Of a stretch of 64,000 bases of DNA, positions 44,850 through 53,292 are shown piece by piece (position 1 is the stretch's first letter; each line of letters starts with the position of its first letter). Below the pieces are notes generated by a model that was given only the letters and a program-made list of their open reading frames with translations, did not search any database and was not told the DNA's origin. Made by a program: the position numbers and the translations under genes. This stretch comes from Agromyces larvae (GTDB lineage Bacteria > Actinomycetota > Actinomycetes > Actinomycetales > Microbacteriaceae): contig NZ_CP094528.1 of assembly GCF_022811705.1 (NCBI RefSeq), positions 3,224,001 through 3,288,000 on the forward strand, written 5' to 3'.

Positions 44850-46121
44850 TCAGACCCGGGTGACCCGCTCGACCTCGACGGCGACCGGGACCCCCAGGAA
44901 CGCCTCGACCTCGGCGATCGCCGCGTCGCGCGAGCGCAGCTCGGCCCGCGACAGGCGCCGCCACGGCACGATGCGCACCCGTGCGCGGCGGCCCTGCACG
45001 GTCGGCGCCCAGCGGCCGCACATCACCCCGCCGATCATCAGCGCGTGCAGCGGGAACTCGGAGAAGATCGTGGCCGCGGCGCCCGGCGGCTGCAGGAACG
45101 CGCGGGGAGCCGCATACCCCATGACGTACTCGTCGTACGCCTGGAGCAGGTCGACCCGGCTCGGGTCGTCGGCCGGCTCCGGCGCACCGGCGCCGGTCGC
45201 GCGCGCCGCCCACGCGGCCGAGACGGATGCATCGTGCCAGAGCTCGTCCGCACTGCCGCCGCTGCCGGCGCTGCCGGCGCTTCCGGGGGCGGCGCCGTCG
45301 GTGCCGCCGAACCGGGTGATGCGGTCGCCGGTGCGGTCGGCGGCATCCGCGAGCGCCTGCCGCGCGTCGGCGAGCGTGAACCCCGACCAGGTCGCCAGGT
45401 CGCGCGCCGAGGCGGGGGAGCGGGTGAGCAGGTACCGCTCGGCGAGCTCGGCGAGGGCCTCGGCGCGATCGCGTTCACGGCTCGGAGGCACCCGCTCATC
45501 GAATGCGGCGTAGGTGCGCTGCGCGCCGACCGACGGGCCCGAGATGATCACCCGCTCGAGCTCGGCGTACATGATGAGGTGCGCCAGGTCGGGCCCCGAC
45601 AGATCGATACCGGCGCGGGCCAGCGCCGTCTGCAGCTCGACCCTGGTGCGGTGCCCGCCGGCGACCTCGCCGGCGATGACGTCGAGACCGGTCGCGAGCA
45701 GCGGACCCTCGATGCCGCCGCGGCGGTACATCGTGCCGTTCTGCCGGTGCACCCGTTCGGCCGACAGGCCGACGAGCCAGCGCGCGTCGGCCGGGTGCAC
45801 GAAGTGCCAGGTCGGGCGCAGCACATGCGTGCGCAGGATCGCGCCGTCGTCGATCAGCGCCGCGACCGCCGCCCGGTCGGGCCGGTTCGCCGTGGGCAGG
45901 CGCTGGGCCAGACCCCACTGCGCCGGCAGGTACTCCTGCGATTGCACGGCCAGCGCATCGCGCACGAGATCGGCGGGCGAGGCATCCGCCGCGTCCGGCC
46001 TGTCTTTCCCGGCGCGCCGACCGGTCGCACCCGGCCCGGCCGCACCCGGCCGGGCCGCACCGCCCGCACCGCGCAACCGCTGCGCGAACAGCCGCCGCGA
46101 CCGCAGCTCGGCGAGCTCCAC
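44850..46121 (-). CDS. Winged helix DNA-binding domain protein (AlkX/YcaQ-related)
   Basis: A 423-residue protein of the PF06224 (HTH_42) family. Signature: AVQSQEYLPAQWGLAQRLP, ILRTHVLRPTWHFVHPADARWL and YDEYVMGYAAPRAFLQ. Relatives include YcaQ-type glycosylases that unhook interstrand crosslinks, but actinobacterial members are mostly untested. An insert after residue 20 is Gly/Ala/Arg-rich (GAGGAARPGAAGPGATGR). The GTG start follows the ABC permease stop with no gap, so it is the last gene of the ATPase-permease operon. Confidence 0.82.
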   Translation of the reverse strand: MELAELRSRRLFAQRLRGAGGAARPGAAGPGATGRRAGKDRPDAADASPADLVRDALAVQSQEYLPAQWGLAQRLPTANRPDRAAVAALIDDGAILRTHVLRPTWHFVHPADARWLVGLSAERVHRQNGTMYRRGGIEGPLLATGLDVIAGEVAGGHRTRVELQTALARAGIDLSGPDLAHLIMYAELERVIISGPSVGAQRTYAAFDERVPPSRERDRAEALAELAERYLLTRSPASARDLATWSGFTLADARQALADAADRTGDRITRFGGTDGAAPGSAGSAGSGGSADELWHDASVSAAWAARATGAGAPEPADDPSRVDLLQAYDEYVMGYAAPRAFLQPPGAAATIFSEFPLHALMIGGVMCGRWAPTVQGRRARVRIVPWRRLSRAELRSRDAAIAEVEAFLGVPVAVEVERVTRV

Positions 46122-46955
46122 CTACGAAACGTCTCCGCGCCAGGTCGTGAGCCCGCCGATGATCGACAGCACGGCCGCGTAGCCGGCGAGCACGAGCCCG
46201 CCCTGCCACCACTCCAACGCCACGGCGCTGCCACCCGTCATCGCCACCGAGTAGAACGAGGCCCCGACGAGCGCGTCGCTCGCCGCCCCGGGGAGGAACT
46301 GCCCGATCTGCGCGGTGATGTCCGACAGCGACGCCATGAGCCGCAGTACCGGCTCGACGAACTGGGTGAACGCGATCACGATGACGATCGCGGCGACCTG
46401 GTTCGGCACGACCGACCCGAGCCCGACGCCGATCGCGCCCCAGAGCGCCATCGCGAGGATGCCGCGCCCGACCATGGCCCACGTGTCGGACTGGTCGAGC
46501 CCCGTCTCGACGCCGAAGGCGGCCAGCGCGCCCGACCCCGCGCCGACCGACGCCGCGAACGCGAGCACGCCGAGCACCGCACCGATGACGAGCTGCGAGA
46601 CCAGCTTGCTGGTGAGCACGACGCCTCGGTTCGGCGTGGCGAGGAACGTCGGCGTCAGCGTGCGGTGCCGGAACTCGCTCGTGACCGCGAGCGCGCCGAG
46701 CAGCACCGGGAACACGTACCCGATCGAGGTCGCGAAGCTGTACACCAGCGGCCACGGCTCGGCGCCCGGCGGCAGCAGTGCGCCGCCGCCTCCGCTGCTC
46801 GCCTCGGCCGCCTGTTCGGGATTGCCGATGGCCCAGCCGAGGAACGCGCCGAACCCGCCGGCGAGCATCGCGATGTACGCGACCAGCAGGATCGCGAGCA
46901 GCCACCACATGCGGGTGGTCAGGGTCTTCTGGAACTCGGAGGCGAGTGCGCGCAT
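46122..46955 (-). CDS. ABC-2 type transporter permease
   Basis: A 277-residue membrane subunit with six helices: one near residue 17, a Gly/Pro-rich outer loop (SSGGGGALLPPGAEPW), then five more. It has FRHRTLTPTFLATPNR, typical of ABC-2 permeases of the BcrB/CcmB kind. The substrate is unknown; such pairs export lipids, antibiotics or peptides. The ATG lies one base after the ATPase stop. Confidence 0.85.
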   Translation of the reverse strand: MRALASEFQKTLTTRMWWLLAILLVAYIAMLAGGFGAFLGWAIGNPEQAAEASSGGGGALLPPGAEPWPLVYSFATSIGYVFPVLLGALAVTSEFRHRTLTPTFLATPNRGVVLTSKLVSQLVIGAVLGVLAFAASVGAGSGALAAFGVETGLDQSDTWAMVGRGILAMALWGAIGVGLGSVVPNQVAAIVIVIAFTQFVEPVLRLMASLSDITAQIGQFLPGAASDALVGASFYSVAMTGGSAVALEWWQGGLVLAGYAAVLSIIGGLTTWRGDVS

Positions 46956-46956
46956 G

Positions 46957-48018
46957 TCAGGCCTCCGGCTCGGTCGTCGCGGCGGGCGGGGCGTCGGGTT
47001 CGTCGGGAGGGCCGGATGCCTCGGGCTCATCGGATGCTCCGGGCTGACCGGATGCCTCGGGCTGACCGGATGCCTCGGATCGGGCCCCGCCCGTCGCGGA
47101 CGGCTCGAGCTCCGGGGCATCCGCTTCGTGGGGTTCGCCGACCAGCTGGAGGAAGGACTCCTCGAGGCCGCTGCGCAGCCGGTGCAGCGAGCTCAGCTCG
47201 ACCTGCCCGACGAACGCGGCGTGGCCGACCCGGCCGGGCTCGGGCTCGTCGACGATGAACCCCTGCCGCCCGGGGGTGTAGGCGAGCCCCGCACCGTCGA
47301 GCGCGGTCGCGAGCGCCGCCCGGTCGGGCGAGTCGACCACCGTGCGGGGAGCCGAGTCGAGTTCGAGGCTCGCCAGTGTGCCGGTCTTCACGAGCCGGCC
47401 GCGCGAGATGATGACGACCTCGTCGACGGTCTGCTGCACTTCGCTCAGCAGGTGCGAGCTGACCAGGATGGTGCGCCCCTCGCGGGCGAGCCCCTGCAGG
47501 AAGATGCGGATCCACCGGATGCCCTCGGGGTCGAGCCCGTTGATCGGCTCGTCGAGCACGAGCACACCCGGGTCGCCCAGCAGCGTGTACGCGAGTGCGA
47601 GCCGCTGCCGCATGCCGAGCGAGAAGCCGCCGACCCGCCGGTTCGCGTACTCGGCGATGCCGACCTGTTCGAGCACGTGGTCGACGCGCGTCTTCGCGAT
47701 GCCCGACGCGGTCGCATACACGCGCAGGTGGTCGCGGGCGGTACGACCCGGGTGGAAGGCCGCGTCGAGCGCCGCGCCCACCGTCTCGAGCGGGCGTTCG
47801 AGCTTGTGGTACGGCGTGCCGTCGAAGGTCGCGGTGCCCGCAGTCGGCTTCACGAGGCCGAGCAGGCTGCGCAGCGTGGTCGTCTTGCCGGCGCCGTTCG
47901 GGCCGAGGAACCCGGTCACCCGCCCGGGCTCGACGGTGAAGCTCAGGTCGTCGACCGCCGTCACGTGGCCGAACCGTTTCGTGAGCCCTGAGATCTCGAT
48001 GGGGATGCCGCTCGCCAT
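46957..48018 (-). CDS. ABC transporter ATP-binding protein
   Basis: A 353-residue ATPase that powers the adjoining permease. Walker A GPNGAGKTT at 39-47, signature FSLGMRQRLALA, Walker B VLVLDEPINGLDPEG and switch His in VSSHLLSEVQ. After the core (~300) comes a tail of ~50 residues rich in Pro, Glu, Ala, Ser and Gly with near-repeats of EASGQP, produced by a tandem GGATGCCTCGGGCTGACC-like sequence. The ATG has GAGGAGC upstream. A TAGGGT -10 lies at 48059-48064. Candidate role: drug or peptide export. Confidence 0.92.
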   Translation of the reverse strand: MASGIPIEISGLTKRFGHVTAVDDLSFTVEPGRVTGFLGPNGAGKTTTLRSLLGLVKPTAGTATFDGTPYHKLERPLETVGAALDAAFHPGRTARDHLRVYATASGIAKTRVDHVLEQVGIAEYANRRVGGFSLGMRQRLALAYTLLGDPGVLVLDEPINGLDPEGIRWIRIFLQGLAREGRTILVSSHLLSEVQQTVDEVVIISRGRLVKTGTLASLELDSAPRTVVDSPDRAALATALDGAGLAYTPGRQGFIVDEPEPGRVGHAAFVGQVELSSLHRLRSGLEESFLQLVGEPHEADAPELEPSATGGARSEASGQPEASGQPGASDEPEASGPPDEPDAPPAATTEPEA

Positions 48019-48058
48019 GCGCGCTCCTCGTCTCCGGCGGGCGTTGCCGCCACTCGTC

Positions 48059-48064
48059 ACCCTA
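48059..48064 (-). promoter_or_regulatory. Putative -10 box TAGGGT of the ABC operon
   Basis: TAGGGT on the minus strand lies 40 bp before the ATPase ATG, leaving a short leader with GAGGAGC. Confidence 0.4.
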
Positions 48065-48184
48065 GCGAGGGGCCCCGACACGGGGCATCCGTCTCGCGGG
48101 GAATTCGCGGATTCGGCGGGCTCTCCCGCCACCCCATCCCGCGGAGACACCCGGAGACCGGTCGACGCGGGTCGGGTGGCGCGC

Positions 48185-48973
48185 TCAGTTCAGGGGGCGG
48201 ATGCCTCGCGGCAGCACGCCGCCCGCATACAGCGACGCGGCGAGGTCGTCGAGGGCGCCCAGCGCGACTCGCTGCGTGGTCGGGCCGTACGACACCCGCG
48301 CGACGCCGAGCTCTTCGAGCCGGCCGGGTGCCGGCAGGGCGGGCAGGCCGATCACGCTCACGCGGCGCTCGCCGATGCCGTCGACGAGCGCGGCGACGAC
48401 GTCCTCGCCGAAGTTCCCCGGCACGAACACGCACGTCGCGCCGGCGTCGATGAAGGCGCGCCCCCGCGCGATCGCGTCGTCGATCGAGTCGGCGAGCGGA
48501 CGGTCGCCGCCGCGAAGGAACGCGTCGGTGCGCGCGTTCAGCGCGAACGGCACGCCCTCGGCCTCGGCGGCCGCCACGACCGCGCGCACGACGGCGACCG
48601 ACTCGTCGAGCGGGCGCAGGCGGTCCTCGATGTTCGCGCCGACCGCGCCGACGCCGATCGCGCGGCGCACGGTCTCGGCGGCGTCGCCGTGGCCGTCGTC
48701 GAGGTCGGCGCTGACGGGTACGTCGACCGCCGCGACGATGCGCCCGATCATGTCGAGCATCAGGTGCAGCGGGATCTCGCCGTCGGCGTAGCCGAAGCTC
48801 GCGGCGATCGAGTGGCCGGCGGTCGCGAGCGCGCGGGTCTCGGGATGCGCCGCGACGACCTTCGCACTCACGACGTCCCACACGTTGACGACCTGCAGCA
48901 GCTCTGGGGCGTCGTGCAGCCGCCGCAATTCGGCGCCGCGCTCGGCGACGGTGGTGCTGGTTCCTTCGGTCAT
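48185..48973 (-). CDS. Isocitrate lyase/PEP mutase superfamily protein
   Basis: A 262-residue TIM-barrel enzyme of the phosphoenolpyruvate-mutase branch. Features: LQVVNVWDVVSAKVV, TAGHSIAASFGYADGE, DVPVSADLDDGHGDA with metal-ligand Asp residues, GANIEDR and FALNARTDAFL. The reaction is a C-C or C-P lyase type; the loop lacks the KRCGH motif of methylisocitrate lyases such as the one at 61281. It overlaps the upstream cysteine-desulfurase-like gene by four bases and is coupled to it. Confidence 0.85.
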   Translation of the reverse strand: MTEGTSTTVAERGAELRRLHDAPELLQVVNVWDVVSAKVVAAHPETRALATAGHSIAASFGYADGEIPLHLMLDMIGRIVAAVDVPVSADLDDGHGDAAETVRRAIGVGAVGANIEDRLRPLDESVAVVRAVVAAAEAEGVPFALNARTDAFLRGGDRPLADSIDDAIARGRAFIDAGATCVFVPGNFGEDVVAALVDGIGERRVSVIGLPALPAPGRLEELGVARVSYGPTTQRVALGALDDLAASLYAGGVLPRGIRPLN

Positions 48974-50172
48974 GCGATGGCCTCCTTCAGCCCGTCGATC
49001 AGGCGATCGACATCGTCGGTGTCGGTATACGGTGCGAGCCCGACGCGCAGGCCGCCGGCGTCGCCGAGGCCGAGGCGCCGTGACGCCTCGAGCGCGTAGA
49101 AGTTGTCGCTCGGGGCGAGGATGCGCCGCGAAGCGAGCGCGGCGGTCACGTCGGCCGCCTCGCGCCCGTCGAAGGTGAGCAGCAGCGTCGGCGTGCGCCG
49201 GGCGGCGCGCGAGTGCACCGTCACGCCGGCCAAGTCGGCCAGCGCGGCCTCCAGGTCGGCGAGCAGGGACGACTCGTGCGCGTGCAGCGCCCGGTACGAG
49301 GCATCCAGTCGATCTCTTCGCGAACCGGATGCCACGCCGTCGAGCCCGGCGAGCACGTCCACGGCGGCCGTGACGCCGGCGAGCAGCTCGTACGGCAGGG
49401 TGCCGAACTCGAACCGCTCGGGCACCACGTTCGTCGACGGCGCGAGCTTGTCGGGGCGGATCGTCTCGAGCAGCGCCGGGTCGCCCGCGAGCACGCCGCA
49501 GTGCGGGCCGAGGAACTTGTACGGCGAGCACGTGAACAGGTCGGCGCCGAGCGCGCCGAGCGCCGGCAGCTCGTGCGCGGTGAAGTGCACCCCGTCGACG
49601 AACACGAGCGCGCCGACGGCGTGCGCGGCCTCGGCGATCGCCGCGACATCCGGCATCGTGCCCAGCAGGTTGGACGCGGCCGTGACCGCGACCACCCGGG
49701 TGCGCTCCGAGAGCAGCGAGGTGACCGCCGCGACCGGCAGCTCGGCGGTGGCGGGGTCGAAGTCCGCCCACCGCACGGTCGCGCCCGTGCGCTCGGCGGC
49801 CTGCACCCACGGCCGGACGTTCGAGTCGTGGTCGAGCCGGGTCACGACGACCTCGTCGCCCGGGCCCCAGTCGCGCGAGAGGTGCCGCGAGAAGTCGTAG
49901 ACGAGCTGGGTGGCGCTGCGGCCGTGCACGATGCCGCGCGGGTGCGCGTCGAGCAGGTCGGCCATCGCGAGCCGGAACCCGGCCACGGCATCCTCGGCGT
50001 GCTGCTCGCTCGGGCTCGTGGTGCCGCGGTTCGACAGCGGCCCGGTGAGCGTCGCGGCGATCGCTTCGCCGACCGCGCGCGGGGTCTGGGTGCCGCCGGG
50101 CCCGTCGAACTGCGCCCACCCGGTCTCGAGCGCGGGGAACATGGAACGGATGCGCGAGACGTCGTAGGCCAT
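48970..50172 (-). CDS. Cysteine desulfurase-like aminotransferase class V protein
   Basis: A 400-residue PLP enzyme of the class V family, subgroup annotated cysteine desulfurase-like. The PLP lysine is in TCSPYKFLGPHCG, with FVDGVHFTAHELP before it. The conserved active-site Cys loop of true SufS/IscS (as at 58316) is absent, so sulfur transfer is unlikely; a lyase or aminotransferase is more probable. It is coupled to the PEP-mutase-type gene, suggesting one pathway. The ATG is fixed by TAGGCT seven bases upstream (leaderless). A repeat array starts 30 bp upstream. Confidence 0.85.
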   Translation of the reverse strand: MAYDVSRIRSMFPALETGWAQFDGPGGTQTPRAVGEAIAATLTGPLSNRGTTSPSEQHAEDAVAGFRLAMADLLDAHPRGIVHGRSATQLVYDFSRHLSRDWGPGDEVVVTRLDHDSNVRPWVQAAERTGATVRWADFDPATAELPVAAVTSLLSERTRVVAVTAASNLLGTMPDVAAIAEAAHAVGALVFVDGVHFTAHELPALGALGADLFTCSPYKFLGPHCGVLAGDPALLETIRPDKLAPSTNVVPERFEFGTLPYELLAGVTAAVDVLAGLDGVASGSRRDRLDASYRALHAHESSLLADLEAALADLAGVTVHSRAARRTPTLLLTFDGREAADVTAALASRRILAPSDNFYALEASRRLGLGDAGGLRVGLAPYTDTDDVDRLIDGLKEAIA

Positions 50173-50179
50173 GACGACG

Positions 50180-50185
50180 AGCCTA
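50180..50185 (-). promoter_or_regulatory. -10 box TAGGCT of the desulfurase-like gene (leaderless)
   Basis: TAGGCT on the minus strand, seven bases, then the ATG at 50172. The -35 zone runs into the repeat array. Confidence 0.6.
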
Positions 50186-50201
50186 AACGCGGGGCGGGTG
50201 G

Positions 50202-50432
50202 GCGCGGGCTCCCTGAGCCCCCTGAAGCCCCCTGAGCTTGTCGAAGGGGGCGGCGCTTCGACGGGCTCAGCGAGCTTCGACGGGCTCCCTGAGCTTGTCG
50301 AAGGGGGCTCGCTTCGACAGGCTCAGCGAGCTTCGACGGGCTCTGAGCTCCCTGAGCTTGTCGAAGGGGGCGGCGCTTCGACAGGCTCAGCGAGCTTCGA
50401 CGGGCTCAGCGAGCCTCAGCGGGCTTCGACGG
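50202..50432. repeat. CTTCGACAGGCTCAG hairpin array (largest cluster)
   Basis: About a dozen copies in alternating orientation (CCTGAGCTTGTCGAAGGGGG and CTTCGACRGGCTCAGCGAGC), spaced irregularly. Neighbouring opposite copies pair into hairpins. The right end supplies the stop and last six residues of the FAD monooxygenase, and the left end abuts the desulfurase-like promoter. Irregular spacing and variable units exclude a CRISPR array. Confidence 0.92.
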
Positions 50433-51687
50433 GCTCGGCGCGCCGGGTCGTGGGCAGCTCGAGCTCGGCACCTTGCCCGGCGAGGAACATCCGCTTCATG
50501 ATCGGCCGCAGCGGGCGCGACAGCATCACCTTCACGTTGACCTTCGACAGCGCTGAGAGCAGCTTGGTGCGGGGGAGCATGGTCGAAAGGCTCCCGCCGG
50601 GGATCTTCTTCGCCTGCTCGAGGAACGGTGCGATCGCCGCCCCGTACCGTGCGATCGCGCCGGTCGGGTCGCCGGGGGTCGCGGCGAGTTCGGCGGCGAG
50701 CACGTACGCGCCGACGAGCGCCATCGCGGTGCCCATGCCGGTCAGCGGCGAGCCCGAGTACCCGGCGTCGCCGACGAGGGTGACCCGGCCGGCGGCGAGG
50801 TCGGGAACGTCGACGCGCACGAGTTCGTCGAAGTAGAAGTCGTCGGCTTCCTCCATCGCGGCGAGCACCGCGGCGGCGTGCCATCCGGCCCCCTGGATCG
50901 CCTGCCGAACCACCTCCTGCTGCGCCGCTCGGTCGCGCCGGAGCGACGGGTCGTGCGGGCCGCGCACGGTGAGGATCGCCTTCGAGGTCGCGGGGTCGGC
51001 GTCGGGCCGGATGCCGAGCATCGCGCCCGGCACGAGCCGCATCGAGAACCAGTCGGGCTCGAGATCGGCGGGGCTCGGCATGGTGAAGAAGGCCCCGTAG
51101 CCGCCGAGCGGCGTCGCGTACCGCTCCTCGGGCCCGAACGCGAGCCGGCGGGTCGCCGAGTGCACGCCGTCGGCGCCGACGACGAGGTCGAAGCGGCCGG
51201 TGCGACCCGACGTTAACGAGACATCCACGCCGTGTTCGTCTTGCGAGAGGCTCGCGATCGCGTCGTCGTAGCGCAGGTCGAGCAGCGGCTCGCCGGCCTC
51301 GTCGACGGCCTGGGCGGATGCCTCGGCGAGCACCTCGGCGATGACCTCGACGAGGTCGCCGCGGGTGATCTCGATCTCGGCGACCGCGCCCTGGCCGTCG
51401 AAGTCCGCCATCGCCATGCGGCCGTAGCCGCGGCCGTGGGCGTCCACGTAGATGAGTCCTTCCTCGTGGAGCTGGTGACGGGTGATGCCGGGCATGAGGC
51501 CCATGCGCTCGGCGGCCTCGCGGCTCGGGCCGCGCAGGTCGACGGCCTGGCCGCCGGGCCGGGGAGCGGCGGCGCGCTCGATGACCGTCGTGCGGATGCC
51601 GCTGCGGATGAGCTGCAGTGCGAGCGCGGTGCCGGCGATGCCGGCCCCCGAGACGAGGACGTGCGGGGTGGTGATGGGAGCGGTCAT
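50416..51687 (-). CDS. FAD-dependent monooxygenase (PHBH-type)
   Basis: A 423-residue flavoprotein hydroxylase of the UbiH/PHBH group. FAD loop GAGIAG at residues 14-19, DG motif VVGADGVHS, GD motif TLVGDAGYSGSP. It likely hydroxylates an aromatic or drug-like compound using NAD(P)H and O2; TetX-like drug inactivation is one option. It is divergent from and very probably repressed by the TetR gene, whose palindromes overlap the shared promoter region. The ATG has GGAGGA upstream. The last residues (EPVEAR) and stop are repeat sequence, so the original end has been replaced. Confidence 0.88.
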   Translation of the reverse strand: MTAPITTPHVLVSGAGIAGTALALQLIRSGIRTTVIERAAAPRPGGQAVDLRGPSREAAERMGLMPGITRHQLHEEGLIYVDAHGRGYGRMAMADFDGQGAVAEIEITRGDLVEVIAEVLAEASAQAVDEAGEPLLDLRYDDAIASLSQDEHGVDVSLTSGRTGRFDLVVGADGVHSATRRLAFGPEERYATPLGGYGAFFTMPSPADLEPDWFSMRLVPGAMLGIRPDADPATSKAILTVRGPHDPSLRRDRAAQQEVVRQAIQGAGWHAAAVLAAMEEADDFYFDELVRVDVPDLAAGRVTLVGDAGYSGSPLTGMGTAMALVGAYVLAAELAATPGDPTGAIARYGAAIAPFLEQAKKIPGGSLSTMLPRTKLLSALSKVNVKVMLSRPLRPIMKRMFLAGQGAELELPTTRRAEPVEAR

Positions 51688-51733
51688 GGCGGTTCCTCCG
51701 GGGAGTCGATGATCGGATGCTGCGCTGAACGAA

Positions 51734-51744
51734 TGTCTTAGACA
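51734..51744. promoter_or_regulatory. TetR operator 1 (TGTCTTAGACA)
   Basis: A palindrome TGTCT-T-AGACA, 47 bp upstream of the monooxygenase ATG. Its core GTCTTAGAC recurs exactly at 51785. Confidence 0.65.
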
Positions 51745-51763
51745 GATGTTCTACTCCTGATTG

Positions 51764-51776
51764 AGACGAATGTCTA
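51764..51776. promoter_or_regulatory. Possible third TetR half-sites (AGAC-n4-GTCT)
   Basis: AGACGAATGTCT lies between the two operator copies, with outward-reversed half-sites. Confidence 0.35.
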
Positions 51777-51784
51777 GTACATAT

Positions 51785-51793
51785 GTCTTAGAC
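51785..51793. promoter_or_regulatory. TetR operator 2 (GTCTTAGAC)
   Basis: The second exact GTCTTAGAC lies 50 bp from the first. It ends eight bases before the TACGAT -10 box of the tetR gene, so binding would block that promoter. Confidence 0.65.
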
Positions 51794-51800
51794 GTTTCGG

Positions 51801-51806
51801 TACGAT
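51801..51806 (+). promoter_or_regulatory. -10 box TACGAT of the tetR gene (leaderless)
   Basis: TACGAT, six bases (GAGGAC), then the ATG at 51813. Confidence 0.65.
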
Positions 51807-51812
51807 GAGGAC

Positions 51813-52403
51813 ATGGGCAACCGTGAAGACCTGCTGGCCGGCGCGCGGCGCGTCATCCTCGAACGCGGCGTCGCGAAGGCGACCGCCCGCGACATCGCCG
51901 CCGAGGCGGGGGTGAGTCTCGCCGCGATCGGGTACCACTTCGGCTCGAAAGACCGGCTCGTCACCGAGGCGCTCGTCGAAGCACTCGGCTCGGGCATCGG
52001 CGACGACATCGAGGCGCTCGTGCTCGACTCCCGCGATCAGCCGGTGCTCGACGGGTTCGCCGACATGTGGAACCGCATGCCGCAGGTCTTCGCCGACCAC
52101 CGCGAAGCGCTCGTCGCGAGCATCGAGAACACCCTTCGCGTGCTGCGGGACCCCGACCCCGATGCCGGTCGCCACCTGCGCGAGGCGGTCGCGGCCGGGC
52201 ATCTCGGGATGGCCGAGAACCTGGGCGCCGCGCACCCCGAGCTGCCCGACGCGCAGATCGAGGCGATCGCGTACCTGTCGTTCGTGCTCGTGCAAGGGCT
52301 CGGTCTGCTCTGGCTCATCGACCCCGACGCCGAGCTCGCGTACGGCGACCGGTTCGCGGCCGCCGTCGCCGCGCTCGCCGGGACGCCCGAGCAGCCCCGC
52401 TAG
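51813..52403 (+). CDS. TetR family transcriptional regulator
   Basis: A 196-residue repressor. The DNA-binding helix-turn-helix is at residues ~8-50 (GARRVILERGVAKATARDIAAEAGVSLAAIGYHFGSKDRL). The C-terminal domain is helical and binds an unknown ligand. It is divergent from the FAD monooxygenase; duplicated GTCTTAGAC palindromes in the shared 125-bp region point to control of both genes, as in many drug- or aromatic-response pairs. The ATG is set by the TACGAT box. Confidence 0.92.
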   Translation: MGNREDLLAGARRVILERGVAKATARDIAAEAGVSLAAIGYHFGSKDRLVTEALVEALGSGIGDDIEALVLDSRDQPVLDGFADMWNRMPQVFADHREALVASIENTLRVLRDPDPDAGRHLREAVAAGHLGMAENLGAAHPELPDAQIEAIAYLSFVLVQGLGLLWLIDPDAELAYGDRFAAAVAALAGTPEQPR

Positions 52404-52419
52404 CACCGAGCAGCCCCGC

Positions 52420-52425
52420 TAGTCT
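52420..52425 (+). promoter_or_regulatory. -10 box TAGTCT of the LssY-C gene (leaderless)
   Basis: TAGTCT, six bases, then the ATG at 52432. It lies in a 16-bp duplication (CGAGCAGCCCCGCTAG) that also contains the tetR stop. Confidence 0.55.
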
Positions 52426-52431
52426 GGCCGC

Positions 52432-53292
52432 ATGCCCGAGGCGACGGGGGAGCGCCCACGAGCACCGCACGCCAAGCGGTTCTCGGTCAACGCGCTGCTC
52501 GACGGGTTCTTCTTCGTCTACGCGGGCGTCGCGTCGCTGTGGCTCGCGTACCTGCTGCTCACGGAGTCGTTCGCATTCGGCTGGTGGGGCATCCTGCTGT
52601 TCCTCGCGTTCTGGGCGCTGCTCGCCTACCTGGTGCTGCCGCGGTTCCACCGCATCCTCACCACCATCTACGTGCCCGACTACTTCATGGGGCGCACCCG
52701 CACGAGCGACGGCCTGCTCGGCGACCCCGTCAACCTGGCGCTGCTCGGCGACGAGGCGCAACTGCACCGGGTGCTCGCCGAGGCGGGCTGGACCCGCGCC
52801 GACGACATCACCCTCCGATCGAGCTGGCGCATCATCGCCTCGACCCTCACCCGTCGCAGCTACGACGAGGCGCCGGTGAGCCCGCTGTTCCTGTTCGGCC
52901 GCCAGCAGGACTTCGCGTACCAGCAGGAGGTCGCCGGCAACCCCGCCAAACGCCACCACGTGCGCTTCTGGCGCACCCCCGACGGCTGGCTGCTGCCCGG
53001 CGGCGCGCGCGTCGACTGGCTCGCCGCCGGCACGTTCGACCGCGCAGTCGGCTTCTCGCTGTTCACGCTGCAGATCACGCACAAGATCGACGCGAACACG
53101 GACGTCGAGCGCGACCACATCGTGCGGTCGCTGCAGGGTGCGGATGCCGCGGTGCGCGTCGCGGTCATCGAGAAGTTCTCCGCCGGCTACCACTCGCGCA
53201 ACGGCGGCGGCGACACGATCACGACCGACGGCGACCTGCCGATCGTCGATCTGCGAGCGGTGGGCGTCCCGGTGGAGCGAGGACGCCCATGA
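52432..53292 (+). CDS. LssY C-terminal domain membrane protein
   Basis: A 286-residue protein with two transmembrane helices (~25-45 and ~50-70, FFFVYAGVASLWLAYLLL and WGILLFLAFWALLAYLVLP), then an LssY-C type domain: GDPVNLALLGDEAQLHRVLAEAGWTRAD, SPLFLFGRQQDFAYQQE, HHVRFWRTP and HKIDANTDVERDHIV. In other bacteria this domain is fused to phosphatidic-acid phosphatase-like proteins; here it stands alone. Function unknown. The ATG is leaderless. The stop overlaps the next gene by four bases. Confidence 0.82.
   Translation: MPEATGERPRAPHAKRFSVNALLDGFFFVYAGVASLWLAYLLLTESFAFGWWGILLFLAFWALLAYLVLPRFHRILTTIYVPDYFMGRTRTSDGLLGDPVNLALLGDEAQLHRVLAEAGWTRADDITLRSSWRIIASTLTRRSYDEAPVSPLFLFGRQQDFAYQQEVAGNPAKRHHVRFWRTPDGWLLPGGARVDWLAAGTFDRAVGFSLFTLQITHKIDANTDVERDHIVRSLQGADAAVRVAVIEKFSAGYHSRNGGGDTITTDGDLPIVDLRAVGVPVERGRP

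Noticed and set aside
50202..50432. CRISPR-like array
   Set aside because: Repeats alternate in orientation, spacing is irregular, and there are no unique spacers of constant length or cas genes.
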